Notes under the pieces: model-generated
Told to the model about the DNA's origin: nothing
The model's database searches: none
What the model saw: only the letters and a program-made list of their open reading frames with translations
In this document: positions 1 to 6,299 of the stretch, one piece after another
Layout of the letters: every line of letters begins with the position of its first letter
Position numbering within the stretch: the first letter of the stretch is position 1
Position numbers and translations under genes: made by a program
Origin: a virus
Strand: one strand, 5' to 3'
DNA: 64,000 nucleotides
Virus record (IMG/VR): IMGVR_UViG_3300002138_000037
Span: 1 to 64,000 of that record

Positions 1-5
1 CAACC

Positions 6-263
6 TTGGCAAGAAAACATAAGAAGAACAAGACTGTTTTTGTTATTCAAGCTATCAATTCTTCGGGTATCTCTATTCGTGGAGAGGAATGGTATTGGCC
101 CGCGCAAGTGTTTGCATTGGCAAATGAATCGTCGATTGACTTGGGAGTTGAATTCACCACGTTGAAAGCCACTCACCAAAAGCGAGGGGAACTTATTGCA
201 CAAATCGAGTCGGGTAAAGAAAATTTGGAAAGTCTCTTGGCTGAGTTGAAAAGTCTCAAGTAA
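6..263 (+). CDS. Hypothetical protein, possibly 5'-truncated by the window edge
   Basis: The reading frame is open to the left edge of the window and the first possible start is a TTG at base 6, so the gene may begin upstream. The 85 visible residues have a basic N-terminus, a central WYWPAQVF segment and a C-terminal helix rich in Glu, Leu and Lys that could form a short coiled coil. I recognise no family. The gene ends four bases before the first of the repeated early promoters, so it belongs to the early small-gene region. Confidence 0.5.
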   Translation: MARKHKKNKTVFVIQAINSSGISIRGEEWYWPAQVFALANESSIDLGVEFTTLKATHQKRGELIAQIESGKENLESLLAELKSLK

Positions 264-266
264 TGG

Positions 267-294
267 TTGACTTTCTATAAATTTAACGTAGAGT
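267..294 (+). promoter_or_regulatory. Early sigma70-type promoter
   Basis: TTGACT (267-272), 16-base spacer, TAGAGT (289-294). Only six bases separate the -10 box from the ATG at 301. The TTGACTTTCTATAA block recurs upstream of several other genes in the first 3 kb. Confidence 0.75.
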
Positions 295-300
295 TTTCCC

Positions 301-636
301 ATGAAAGCAAACTTTAATGATGTGGTAATGTTTCGGTTGGATGGGAGTGTGGAAGGAATTGGTATAGTGACGGAAGTCCATTCACACTCCTATCACGTTC
401 TCTTGACTGAACCATGTAAGGAGTTTGACGCAGGTGTGGTCATCATTGTTTCAGTTAACGAGATTTATGAAGTCTCTGCGGTTGTAGAAGAAACCGGTTC
501 GTCAGACGACGATACGAACAAGTGCCACTGTTGTTCCGTTCACACGGACGACGTGTGTTCGTTTGATGTGGAAATGAATCCCTACAGTAATCCACGTCCT
601 TGTTGTGGCTCTCATGGTTGTGCGGAGGACGTGTAA
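301..636 (+). CDS. Cys-rich putative zinc-binding protein, paralog A
   Basis: This 111-residue protein has an N-terminal region of about 65 residues rich in Val and Ile that looks like a small beta domain. An acidic linker follows, then a Cys/His-rich C-terminus (CHCC near residue 76, a further Cys near 86, and CCGSHGC near 102-108) that could bind zinc. It is about 80 percent identical by eye to the product of 864-1199, and the upstream promoters also match, so the two units are a tandem duplication. There is no Shine-Dalgarno sequence, because the -10 box lies immediately upstream. The family is unknown to me. Confidence 0.75.
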   Translation: MKANFNDVVMFRLDGSVEGIGIVTEVHSHSYHVLLTEPCKEFDAGVVIIVSVNEIYEVSAVVEETGSSDDDTNKCHCCSVHTDDVCSFDVEMNPYSNPRPCCGSHGCAEDV

Positions 637-637
637 C

Positions 638-820
638 ATGAATGGACGTCCATATTGTGTCTATCTTCTATCAACCTGTGAGGTGGTTGACGTGTCAGCC
701 TCACTCGAAAGAGCCAAAGATAGGTTGTGGGAGTTGAATGACAACAAACAACATCCAACTGCGGATATGGCTATCACCAACGAATTGACGTGGGAAGATG
801 TAAACTATTGGAATTATTAA
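638..820 (+). CDS. Small hypothetical protein
   Basis: The 60-residue frame starts at an ATG one base after the stop codon of the preceding gene, so the two are probably translated from one mRNA. An in-frame upstream start at 605 would overlap the Cys-rich gene and is less likely. The product is mixed charged and ends in WEDVNYWNY. No counterpart follows the second copy of the Cys-rich gene, so the duplication covered only part of this unit. No family recognised. Confidence 0.6.
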   Translation: MNGRPYCVYLLSTCEVVDVSASLERAKDRLWELNDNKQHPTADMAITNELTWEDVNYWNY

Positions 821-828
821 ATCAATGG

Positions 829-856
829 TTGACTTTCTATAAAACTCTGATAAATT
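829..856 (+). promoter_or_regulatory. Early sigma70-type promoter
   Basis: TTGACT (829-834), 16-base spacer, TAAATT (851-856), then seven bases to the ATG at 864. Same TTGACTTTCTATAA block as at 267. Confidence 0.75.
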
Positions 857-863
857 ATCACTA

Positions 864-1199
864 ATGAAAGCAAATTTCAATGACATCGTAATGTTTCGGT
901 TGGATGGTCGTGTAGAAGGAATCGGTATAGTTACAGAGGTTCACTCTCATTCCTATCACGTTATCTTGACCGAACCATGTAAGGAGTTTGATGCTGGAGT
1001 GGTTATCATCGTTTCAGCCAATGAGGTTTATGAGGTTGAGTCGATTGTGAAAGAAACCGTTGATTCTGATGATGGAACTGACAAATGTCATTGTTGTCAC
1101 GTTTATACCAGTAAAACCTGTGCGTTTGATGAAGAAATGAATCCCCATAGCAATCCTCGTCCTTGTTGTGGTTCACATGGTTGTGCAGAAGATGTATAA
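864..1199 (+). CDS. Cys-rich putative zinc-binding protein, paralog B
   Basis: This is the second copy of the 111-residue Cys-rich protein. It has the same length as paralog A, a nearly identical N-terminal domain, and the same spacing of the CHCC and CCGSHGC clusters. Differences are concentrated in the linker (residues about 60-90), which suggests the Cys clusters and the N-terminal fold are under constraint. It has its own promoter, so it is a separate transcription unit. The function is unknown; small Cys-rich early proteins in phages often modify host processes, but nothing here shows a target. Confidence 0.75.
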   Translation: MKANFNDIVMFRLDGRVEGIGIVTEVHSHSYHVILTEPCKEFDAGVVIIVSANEVYEVESIVKETVDSDDGTDKCHCCHVYTSKTCAFDEEMNPHSNPRPCCGSHGCAEDV

Positions 1200-1206
1200 A
1201 AACTGG

Positions 1207-1234
1207 TTGACTTTCTATAAATTGCTAGTATTGT
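1207..1234 (+). promoter_or_regulatory. Early sigma70-type promoter
   Basis: TTGACT (1207-1212), 16-base spacer, TATTGT (1229-1234). The ATG at 1253 lies 18 bases downstream of the -10 box, so this transcript would have a short leader. Confidence 0.7.
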
Positions 1235-1252
1235 CTTCATATCAAAATAATT

Positions 1253-1468
1253 ATGTATAAAATTCGACACATTCCCGGTGCAGATTGTGTTAGCCAGCCA
1301 ACACCATCGGCGATTGTATCTCCCGAAAAACAACTGGAAAAATTGGAAAATTCGTTGGATAATTATTTGGAGGATTGCAGCAAAGGATATTGCAAATATG
1401 ATTCAAAATCGGTAGTGAAATTGAAAATGGAGATTTTCGAGTTCAAAAAAACTATGAAAACCACTTGA
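1253..1468 (+). CDS. Small hypothetical early protein
   Basis: A 71-residue frame starting with ATG after the promoter at 1207-1234. The second half is rich in Lys, Leu and Glu and may be helical. Its 3' end overlaps the -35 box of the next promoter by four bases, which shows how tightly these units are packed. No family recognised. Confidence 0.55.
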   Translation: MYKIRHIPGADCVSQPTPSAIVSPEKQLEKLENSLDNYLEDCSKGYCKYDSKSVVKLKMEIFEFKKTMKTT

Positions 1469-1492
1469 CTTTTTATAAATGGTTGGTATTGT
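1465..1492 (+). promoter_or_regulatory. Early sigma70-type promoter
   Basis: TTGACT (1465-1470), 16-base spacer, TATTGT (1487-1492), seven bases to the ATG at 1500. The spacer starts TTTTATAAAT, a one-base variant of the common block. Confidence 0.7.
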
Positions 1493-1499
1493 TTGAGTT

Positions 1500-1640
1500 A
1501 TGAAAACAAAGACATTTACCGCCACTGTGACTGTGAGAAATGAGGATGGGAAGTGTATCCTACCTATCCCGCACCCATTCAAGCTCTTGACCGGCAAGAA
1601 GCATGGGAGATGTTTCGTCAGGGTCACTATGGAAACGTGA
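1500..1640 (+). CDS. Very small hypothetical early protein
   Basis: A 46-codon frame runs from the ATG at 1500 to a TGA at 1638-1640. It begins MKTKTFTATVTVRNEDGK and is basic with a beta-like N-terminal half. It is supported mainly by its placement exactly seven bases after a strong promoter, as for its neighbours. About 35 bases of apparent non-coding sequence follow before the next promoter. No family recognised. Confidence 0.5.
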   Translation: MKTKTFTATVTVRNEDGKCILPIPHPFKLLTGKKHGRCFVRVTMET

Positions 1641-1674
1641 CGGTGATGGAGGTTGATGAAGTTAACGAAACCCC

Positions 1675-1702
1675 TTGACTTTCTATAATACTCAGATATT
1701 CT
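1675..1702 (+). promoter_or_regulatory. Early sigma70-type promoter
   Basis: TTGACT (1675-1680), 16-base spacer starting TTCTATAA, TATTCT (1697-1702), six bases to the ATG at 1709. Confidence 0.75.
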
Positions 1703-1708
1703 AACACT

Positions 1709-1831
1709 ATGAAAGCTACGAAATACCAAAAAGCATTCAATGCTCTAAAGTGTATAAACTCCTATCACTACAACCTTTCCACCGTGGTTGGATTCGCTGA
1801 CATGCACCGTGATAGTCGGTTCGGTGAATAG
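1709..1831 (+). pseudogene. Truncated paralog of the 2461-2700 gene
   Basis: The 40-residue frame begins MKATKYQKAFNALKCINSYH and matches the first 36 or so residues of the intact gene at 2461-2700, including the shared YNLST and MHRD motifs. It then stops after a short unrelated tail, so about half of the family protein is missing. The breakpoint lies near base 1815, where the sequence changes to a distinctly GC-rich segment. A promoter is still present, so a short peptide may be made. I read it as a remnant cut by recombination. Confidence 0.6.
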
Positions 1832-1976
1832 CCACAAAACAACGGAAGGCGAGGACCGCGCCTCCCTAATCGTCCGCGCCGTGAACAGCCACGAGGCGAT
1901 GAAAGAGGCGTTGGAGAAGCTTCTCCCCGGTGCTGAGGCTATGGGGTGGAACACGGACCAAGCCCGCGCCGCTTAG
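1788..1976 (+). CDS. Hypothetical protein in a GC-rich, apparently acquired segment
   Basis: The frame uses a TTG start and overlaps the truncated paralog. The convincing part is residues about 25-60, which contain the RAVNSHEAMKEALEKLLP pattern. Similar AVNSHE..EAL strings occur in many small phage proteins of unknown function. Base composition changes sharply here, with many G/C-ending codons, unlike all neighbouring genes. The true start may have been lost where this segment joined the truncated gene upstream. Confidence 0.4.
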   Translation: MDSLTCTVIVGSVNSHKTTEGEDRASLIVRAVNSHEAMKEALEKLLPGAEAMGWNTDQARAA

Positions 1977-2148
1977 ATTTGCTTTATAAACGCAGGAGCC
2001 TGAGCAAAAAGCAACCTAGCCCAGATTACCCCATTTCACCTATCCAAAATTCTCGAATAACTAAAAAATAAAAAATATTTTAGGATTATTTAACCCAATA
2101 GAATCAATGGTTTCGTGCATATCCTAGCTATCTACTAAAAAAAGTATG

Positions 2149-2176
2149 TTGACGGATTCAAAGAATCTGATAGGTT
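2149..2176 (+). promoter_or_regulatory. Early sigma70-type promoter
   Basis: TTGACG (2149-2154), 16-base spacer, TAGGTT (2171-2176), seven bases to the ATG at 2184. The spacer differs from the common block, but the spacing rule is the same. Confidence 0.6.
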
Positions 2177-2183
2177 GTTGCAC

Positions 2184-2393
2184 ATGAAAGCGAACGAAAT
2201 CAAAGTCGGTGACACAGTGAATGCTCCGGTTAATCTCAAAGGGTTCGAGCGTGAAGCCAAGTTAGGGCCGATTGAATGGATTGTGCGTCGTGAGAACAAG
2301 TCATCGTTCAGCGTCACTCACAAGGGTATCGCCGGTATCTCCGGCTGGTTGAATCTGTATCTCTGCAAGAAAACGGGAAAAATCAAACGCTAA
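2184..2393 (+). CDS. Small hypothetical early protein
   Basis: A 69-residue product starting MKANEIKVGDTVNAP. The N-terminal VGDTVNAPVNL and the alternating hydrophobic pattern suggest a small beta-barrel, SH3-like fold, but no family is clear. The ATG at 2184 is preferred over an upstream in-frame start because the promoter places it seven bases after the -10 box. It is basic at the C-terminus. The preceding 207 bases (1977-2183) hold only this promoter and AT-rich sequence. Confidence 0.55.
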   Translation: MKANEIKVGDTVNAPVNLKGFEREAKLGPIEWIVRRENKSSFSVTHKGIAGISGWLNLYLCKKTGKIKR

Positions 2394-2460
2394 CCCCCTC
2401 AACTCCCCTCGCTTGCGGGCGGGCGGACTTGGTGCGGTTAAACAACTAAAACGAAGGCGA

Positions 2461-2700
2461 ATGATGAAAACGGAGAACTACAGGAAAGCGTTTGCGGCTT
2501 TGAAAGGTGTAAAGTCGAGCAATTACAACCTTTCCACCTGTGCGGGATTTGCAGCAATGCACCGTGATATGTGGCTGGCAATTTGCGCGGCTGGAATCAA
2601 TGTCACGAAAGCGCAAGCTCTGCGGGCGTTTACCGGCCCTCGTGATGGTTATTGGACTACAATGGATATGGCTGAATATCTCGCAAAACGAAGCAAGTAA
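2461..2700 (+). CDS. Hypothetical early protein, intact member of a duplicated family
   Basis: The product is about 79 residues and starts at one of two adjacent ATGs (2461 or 2464). It contains YNLSTCAGFAAMHRDMW followed by a predicted helical C-terminal half (AGINVTKAQALRAF) that the truncated copy at 1709-1831 has lost. No typical promoter is visible just upstream, so it may be co-transcribed with the gene at 2184. I do not recognise the function. Confidence 0.6.
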   Translation: MMKTENYRKAFAALKGVKSSNYNLSTCAGFAAMHRDMWLAICAAGINVTKAQALRAFTGPRDGYWTTMDMAEYLAKRSK

Positions 2701-2710
2701 AAATAACCGT

Positions 2711-2738
2711 TGACTTTCTATAAATTGCTAGTATTGTA
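2711..2738 (+). promoter_or_regulatory. Early sigma70-type promoter
   Basis: TTGACT, 16-base spacer identical to that at 1213-1228, then TATTGT. The start codon follows about 13 bases later. Confidence 0.7.
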
Positions 2739-2750
2739 ACAACCTATATC

Positions 2751-2930
2751 ATGAACAACATACTTGTTTCCACCAAGACCAAGAATCCCATCAACCTTGG
2801 TGACATTGTAACCAATCTGCGTGGTGAAAAGAGTGCGGTAATCGCTTATACCGGACCTACTCATCGAAATGCCGAGGGCCGTATCTATACCGAAGCTGGT
2901 GAGTTTGCTCCCTATGTCTATGGATGTTAG
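2751..2930 (+). CDS. Small hypothetical early protein
   Basis: A 59-residue frame begins MNNILVSTKTKNPINLGDIV and ends with the stop near 2930. NLGDIVTNLRGEKSAVIAY resembles the small beta-barrel layout of many short phage proteins. It is supported by the promoter at 2711-2738. Coordinates may be off by one base. No family assigned. Confidence 0.5.
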   Translation: MNNILVSTKTKNPINLGDIVTNLRGEKSAVIAYTGPTHRNAEGRIYTEAGEFAPYVYGC

Positions 2931-2954
2931 GTTGTAAATAGTTAATATAATCCA

Positions 2955-2982
2955 TTGACATTCAACGGGTTTAATATACAGT
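2955..2982 (+). promoter_or_regulatory. Early sigma70-type promoter
   Basis: TTGACA (2955-2960), 16-base spacer, TACAGT (2977-2982), six bases to the ATG at 2989. TATACA inside the spacer is an alternative -10 box, but its spacing of 14 is poor. Confidence 0.55.
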
Positions 2983-2988
2983 AACACC

Positions 2989-3168
2989 ATGACAAACATC
3001 CTTAATGTGTTGCTACGAGTTGAGTGGAGTATCCGTGGTGAGTCAATGACTCAATGCCCAATATGTGGCAATGGTATGAAGTATGGCCACGTCACCGATT
3101 GTCAACTGGCCCAAGCCATCAAGGAGGCCGGTGGCAAAGAAGTAAAGATGGAGAAGGTAGAGGGGTAA
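2989..3168 (+). CDS. Small zinc-finger protein
   Basis: A 59-residue frame runs from the ATG at 2989 to a TAA at 3166-3168. A CPICG motif at residues about 23-27 is followed by HVTDC about a dozen residues later. That gives Cys, Cys, His and Cys ligands for one zinc ion, and the DCQLAQAI tail is common in short phage zinc-finger proteins. The C-terminus is Lys/Glu-rich. It is the last early gene before the non-coding region. The target is unknown. Confidence 0.6.
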   Translation: MTNILNVLLRVEWSIRGESMTQCPICGNGMKYGHVTDCQLAQAIKEAGGKEVKMEKVEG

Positions 3169-3305
3169 GGTGAGGGATGGGGAGGGGGATGTCAACAGGG
3201 TTAACCCTCCCCACCATATGGGGGGGAGAGGGTGTCTTAAAGTGGGGAGGTACCACTTCTGGATAGGGGGGGGCCCGACCCCTCTATTGACGCCATGTCG
3301 GCGCC
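3169..3305 (+). other. Non-coding G-run-rich segment with a palindrome
   Basis: No plausible gene is seen from 3169 to 3584. The first part carries many G runs: GGG, GGGG, GGGGG and GGG occur within 3173-3200, and longer runs follow near 3220-3275. A perfect 12-base palindrome, AGGGTTAACCCT, lies at 3197-3208. The strand asymmetry is strong. The segment could form G-quadruplex or hairpin structures; whether it acts in replication or transcription cannot be told from sequence alone. Confidence 0.5.
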
Positions 3306-3550
3306 ACACACACGGCATTTTTTTCTTTGGGGCCTTTTTGTCCCGATAACACTGTTTTTATAGGCAAACACACGGCATTTTTTTCTCTGGGGCACTTTTC
3401 TTGCAATTATAGCGTTTTCTAGCCTTCCTATATACAATTATTTTATTGTGGGGCACTTTTCTTGCAATTATAGCGTTTTCCTATCCATCTTTTTGACTAA
3501 TTGACCTTCTTTTTCAAAAAAACACGGGGGCAATTTTTTTCTTGGGGTGT
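3306..3550 (+). repeat. Degenerate repeat array of about 60-base units
   Basis: A CACGGCATTTTTTTCT element followed by TGGGGC starts at 3311 and again at 3371, with a degenerate third copy near 3522. A second element, GGGGCACTTTTCTTGCAATT followed by ATAGCGTTTTC, occurs at 3389 and 3450, with a diverged version near 3329. The two elements alternate with a period of about 60 bases. Each unit combines a GGGG run with T tracts. Candidate roles are a replication origin, a protein-binding array or a regulatory region. Confidence 0.6.
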
Positions 3551-3566
3551 TTTGGAGGTAAAACTC

Positions 3567-3574
3567 TATTTATA
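3567..3574 (+). promoter_or_regulatory. Late promoter box
   Basis: TATTTATA, ten bases before the ATG at 3585. Confidence 0.6.
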
Positions 3575-3584
3575 AACATCATAT

Positions 3585-5360
3585 ATGTCTCTTTTCACTA
3601 AAAAAAATCGACCAATCAGTTCTCATAAATTTCAAGATGGTACTTTTGTCAATGTTTATAGTCGGCAATATGGGTCTGGCTATAATGTAACGGGTAATGC
3701 CATTAGGGGATTAGAAGTCGTTCATGATATGGGTATGTTACATGATATGATTAGACAACTCTCACAGGAACATGGTGGTTTATTGAATGAACTGGAGAGA
3801 CGAGAGAAAAGTGAAAAGATGTTTATTAATGAAAGTCCCGATAGCATCAAGGTAGGGGAAAATAGTTATTATTATATCAGTAAAAACAATGTGGTTACTG
3901 GCTTTAATTTTGCAAACAAGTTATTGGGTGGTAAAATGACTATTGTTGGTTATAGTGCGGTTAATAAAAAGGTTATTGCATATTCTGGCGATCGTGAGCA
4001 GGATAACGTCTTGAGGGATATATTAAATGATTATTTGGAGGATTTTATTGGGGATGATTACTCAGCTAAAGGTCATAGTGGTCTGGAAGCGGTAATGGAG
4101 AGTCGTTATGGTGGTTTTGACAAATCATATACACGTTTTAGAGTTTTCTTGGTTGATGGTAATTATTATTTTACGGCGTGGTATATTACGTATGTTGGTT
4201 TGACACGAGAACAGGAGTTATATCAACGAGTGGTAAAACTGGCTGGTCTGGATGTTAATAAAGTATTCTTTGAGGTGCCTAATAGAGACGTTACGAAGAA
4301 AGATATGGAATTTATACCTTACCTCGAAGTTTATGGGGATAAGAAACCGGAACCAAAACCTAAAGTCGATGCCGTTGTCAAGAATGAGATTTTGGATAAA
4401 TTAACCGAACTCCGTCGTGAAAGAGCTGAAGCCGAGGCTGAGTCTCATGTCAAAGGTGCGACGTGGACCAAAGGTGAAGAAAACAGTTATAAACTCAAAA
4501 TCAAAAATTTAGACGTGGCTATTGAAGCCTTACGCTCAGCTTATCTATCCGGTGAGAGAGATATTTCAAAGGTAATTATTCAAACCATTGATAAATTGGA
4601 AGATAATGAAACCGAAGTCTATATACCAGCGGCGATTCTTTATCGTGAATTAGAAACCAAGTTAAGCAAATATGGTACGAACACTGTGGCTATTTTAAAC
4701 AAATTACGTAGTATGGGTGTCAATCCAAAATCAATGTTGAAATCCATGCATGCCAAACATGGTAATAACGTAACCGCAGAAACCTTTATATCGGAAATGA
4801 AAGAATATATGAAAAATAACTTATCGGAAAGTAAAGATTATAGTGAACCCGGCCATCGTGCGGGTATTTTGGATGTCATACATGAAATTGACGACATTGT
4901 ATTTGCAAATTTACAAAAATCAATGACTTCCGAAGAATATGCTGCATATCGTAAAGATAGGGGCATTGAAATGTTGGCTCCCGATGGTATGAATGCATTT
5001 GAGCAAAAAGGAACCATTAACCTTTATCTTCGTGGTTTACCACCAAAATATTGGAAAGCTTTGGCTCAAGATGTAGTCAAAGAAATTAAACGAGTCGGTG
5101 TTCAATTATTGAATAACAATTGGCAGAAGGTGGACACTAGTAAGTTAAATGGTTCACCCGTTTTGCGATTTTCGGTACAACTACCAGAAGATATGACGTT
5201 GCAAGATTTACCACATGCATATCCGGGCTTTCAAAAACGTAAAGATACTTCCGAACCCAATATGAGTCCAGAATATCGTGTGCGTAGTGACGAACCTGGC
5301 TTTGGTCATGGATTGGATGAAAAGATTACTTTTAAAGAAATAATGTCATCCAGACTCTAA
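3585..5360 (+). CDS. Large hypothetical phage protein, 591 residues
   Basis: I do not recognise a family. The protein has an N-terminal region of about 240 residues of mixed alpha/beta appearance and a charged Glu/Arg-rich helical segment around residues 265-320. The C-terminal portion includes a DLPHAYPGF motif and ends ITFKEIMSSRL. A late box sits ten bases upstream and a terminator follows 23 bases after the stop, so it is a single-gene late unit. Late timing suggests a virion or assembly role, but that is inference. Confidence 0.7.
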   Translation: MSLFTKKNRPISSHKFQDGTFVNVYSRQYGSGYNVTGNAIRGLEVVHDMGMLHDMIRQLSQEHGGLLNELERREKSEKMFINESPDSIKVGENSYYYISKNNVVTGFNFANKLLGGKMTIVGYSAVNKKVIAYSGDREQDNVLRDILNDYLEDFIGDDYSAKGHSGLEAVMESRYGGFDKSYTRFRVFLVDGNYYFTAWYITYVGLTREQELYQRVVKLAGLDVNKVFFEVPNRDVTKKDMEFIPYLEVYGDKKPEPKPKVDAVVKNEILDKLTELRRERAEAEAESHVKGATWTKGEENSYKLKIKNLDVAIEALRSAYLSGERDISKVIIQTIDKLEDNETEVYIPAAILYRELETKLSKYGTNTVAILNKLRSMGVNPKSMLKSMHAKHGNNVTAETFISEMKEYMKNNLSESKDYSEPGHRAGILDVIHEIDDIVFANLQKSMTSEEYAAYRKDRGIEMLAPDGMNAFEQKGTINLYLRGLPPKYWKALAQDVVKEIKRVGVQLLNNNWQKVDTSKLNGSPVLRFSVQLPEDMTLQDLPHAYPGFQKRKDTSEPNMSPEYRVRSDEPGFGHGLDEKITFKEIMSSRL

Positions 5361-5383
5361 AAGACAACCTTATACAACATACT

Positions 5384-5416
5384 AACCACCAAGGGATTAT
5401 AACTTTGGTGGTTTTT
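5384..5416 (+). terminator. Rho-independent terminator
   Basis: AACCACCAA pairs with TTGGTGGTT across a loop of about 12 bases, followed by a short T run. It isolates the upstream gene from the barrel gene. Confidence 0.75.
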
Positions 5417-5420
5417 ATAT

Positions 5421-5448
5421 TTGACACAACGTTGTTTTAACCTATACT
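5421..5448 (+). promoter_or_regulatory. Strong sigma70-type promoter of the barrel gene
   Basis: TTGACA (5421-5426), 16-base spacer, TATACT (5443-5448). Unlike other promoters here it is followed by a leader of about 55 bases. The leader contains a small GGATG/CATCC hairpin and an AAGGA ribosome-binding site near 5499. Confidence 0.8.
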
Positions 5449-5510
5449 TATCTCAAAGTTGGAACTGGATGCGTCATCCGGGGACAATTGTTATATAAGG
5501 AAAAATAAAT

Positions 5511-6218
5511 ATGATTAAACAAATGAAAACATTGGCCGCCTTGGTGCTGGTCGCATTGGTAACTATAATGTCAGCAACCGCTGCTGAGTTCAAGGTAACA
5601 CCACAAGTAGGTTTTGATGTGGGTTATACCACTCGAGCAAATCACTTGGGTTTGCAATTCCAGAAAAATAGTGCCTTCGTCGCATCCACTGTGGCGTTGT
5701 CGAATAAGATTGTTACTCCCGAAGTTGGTGTGACATATTATATCCGTGGAGAAAGTGCTCAACAAGCTGTCTTGGACGCAAATCTCTCACGTAATATTGG
5801 TGATGGTAACATCGTCTTCAATCTCAAAGGTGGTGTTGAAAAACGAGTTATTGCAGGAGCTTTCACTGATACATTCACGGCCTATGGAACGTTACGATTG
5901 GATAAGTTTCCAGTTTTAACGAAGATTGCAAGTCCCTATGTCACCGTCGCTCGGGATTTTGACACGGAATTGTTTGGTACAACGGTTGGTTTGGACCGTA
6001 CCTTTAGTTATCGTGGTGTCTCGTTGACTCCCCGTGTTGAAGGTTACTTCTACAATAAACATACAAGTTGGTTGGCTGGTGGTGAGTTGTCCTATACCGG
6101 CATTAAGTATGTAACTCCATATGTCGATGCAAGTTATGTTACCTCCGATACGACTCTCGCAGCTCGTAAGTTTGAAGGTAATTTTGCTTTGACTACGGGT
6201 GTTCGATTCAAGTTCTAA
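5511..6218 (+). CDS. Outer-membrane beta-barrel protein with signal peptide
   Basis: The 235-residue product has a clear Sec signal peptide (basic MIKQMK, hydrophobic core, ATAA cleavage site near residue 25). A body of alternating polar and hydrophobic beta strands follows, with Thr/Tyr/Val-rich stretches and short turns. It ends GVRFKF with a terminal Phe, as required for barrel insertion by the Bam complex. I therefore predict a small outer-membrane porin or adhesin-like barrel made during infection or lysogeny. It has its own promoter, leader, Shine-Dalgarno sequence and flanking terminators, so it looks like a moron. Known analogies are lambda Lom and Ail/OmpX-type proteins; surface alteration or superinfection exclusion is inference. 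Confidence 0.8.
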   Translation: MIKQMKTLAALVLVALVTIMSATAAEFKVTPQVGFDVGYTTRANHLGLQFQKNSAFVASTVALSNKIVTPEVGVTYYIRGESAQQAVLDANLSRNIGDGNIVFNLKGGVEKRVIAGAFTDTFTAYGTLRLDKFPVLTKIASPYVTVARDFDTELFGTTVGLDRTFSYRGVSLTPRVEGYFYNKHTSWLAGGELSYTGIKYVTPYVDASYVTSDTTLAARKFEGNFALTTGVRFKF

Positions 6219-6240
6219 ACAATTGGACGATAATTCTAAG

Positions 6241-6277
6241 AAACCGCCGACACTTAAAAGTCGGCGGTTTCTTTTTT
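6241..6277 (+). terminator. Rho-independent terminator
   Basis: An 11-base-pair stem of AAACCGCCGAC with GTCGGCGGTTT around an 8-base loop, followed by CTTTTTT. It is the strongest terminator in the window and closes the barrel unit. Confidence 0.9.
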
Positions 6278-6285
6278 GTCGTAAC

Positions 6286-6293
6286 TATTTATA
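6286..6293 (+). promoter_or_regulatory. Late promoter box
   Basis: TATTTATA, six bases before the ATG at 6300; it would give an essentially leaderless transcript. Confidence 0.7.
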
Positions 6294-6299
6294 CATCGT

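Noticed and set aside
1977-2148. Search for tRNA genes in non-coding stretches
   Set aside because: No cloverleaf with a T-loop and acceptor stem was found here or in other gaps. The only tRNA-like structure is the tmRNA.
3043-3437. Minus-strand open frames over the zinc-finger gene and repeat region
   Set aside because: Their products are Pro/Leu-rich and partly repeated because the DNA repeats are translated. The plus-strand zinc-finger gene fits far better.
3306-3550. CRISPR array
   Set aside because: Repeats are few, degenerate and alternate between two elements. There are no unique spacers of constant length and no cas genes.
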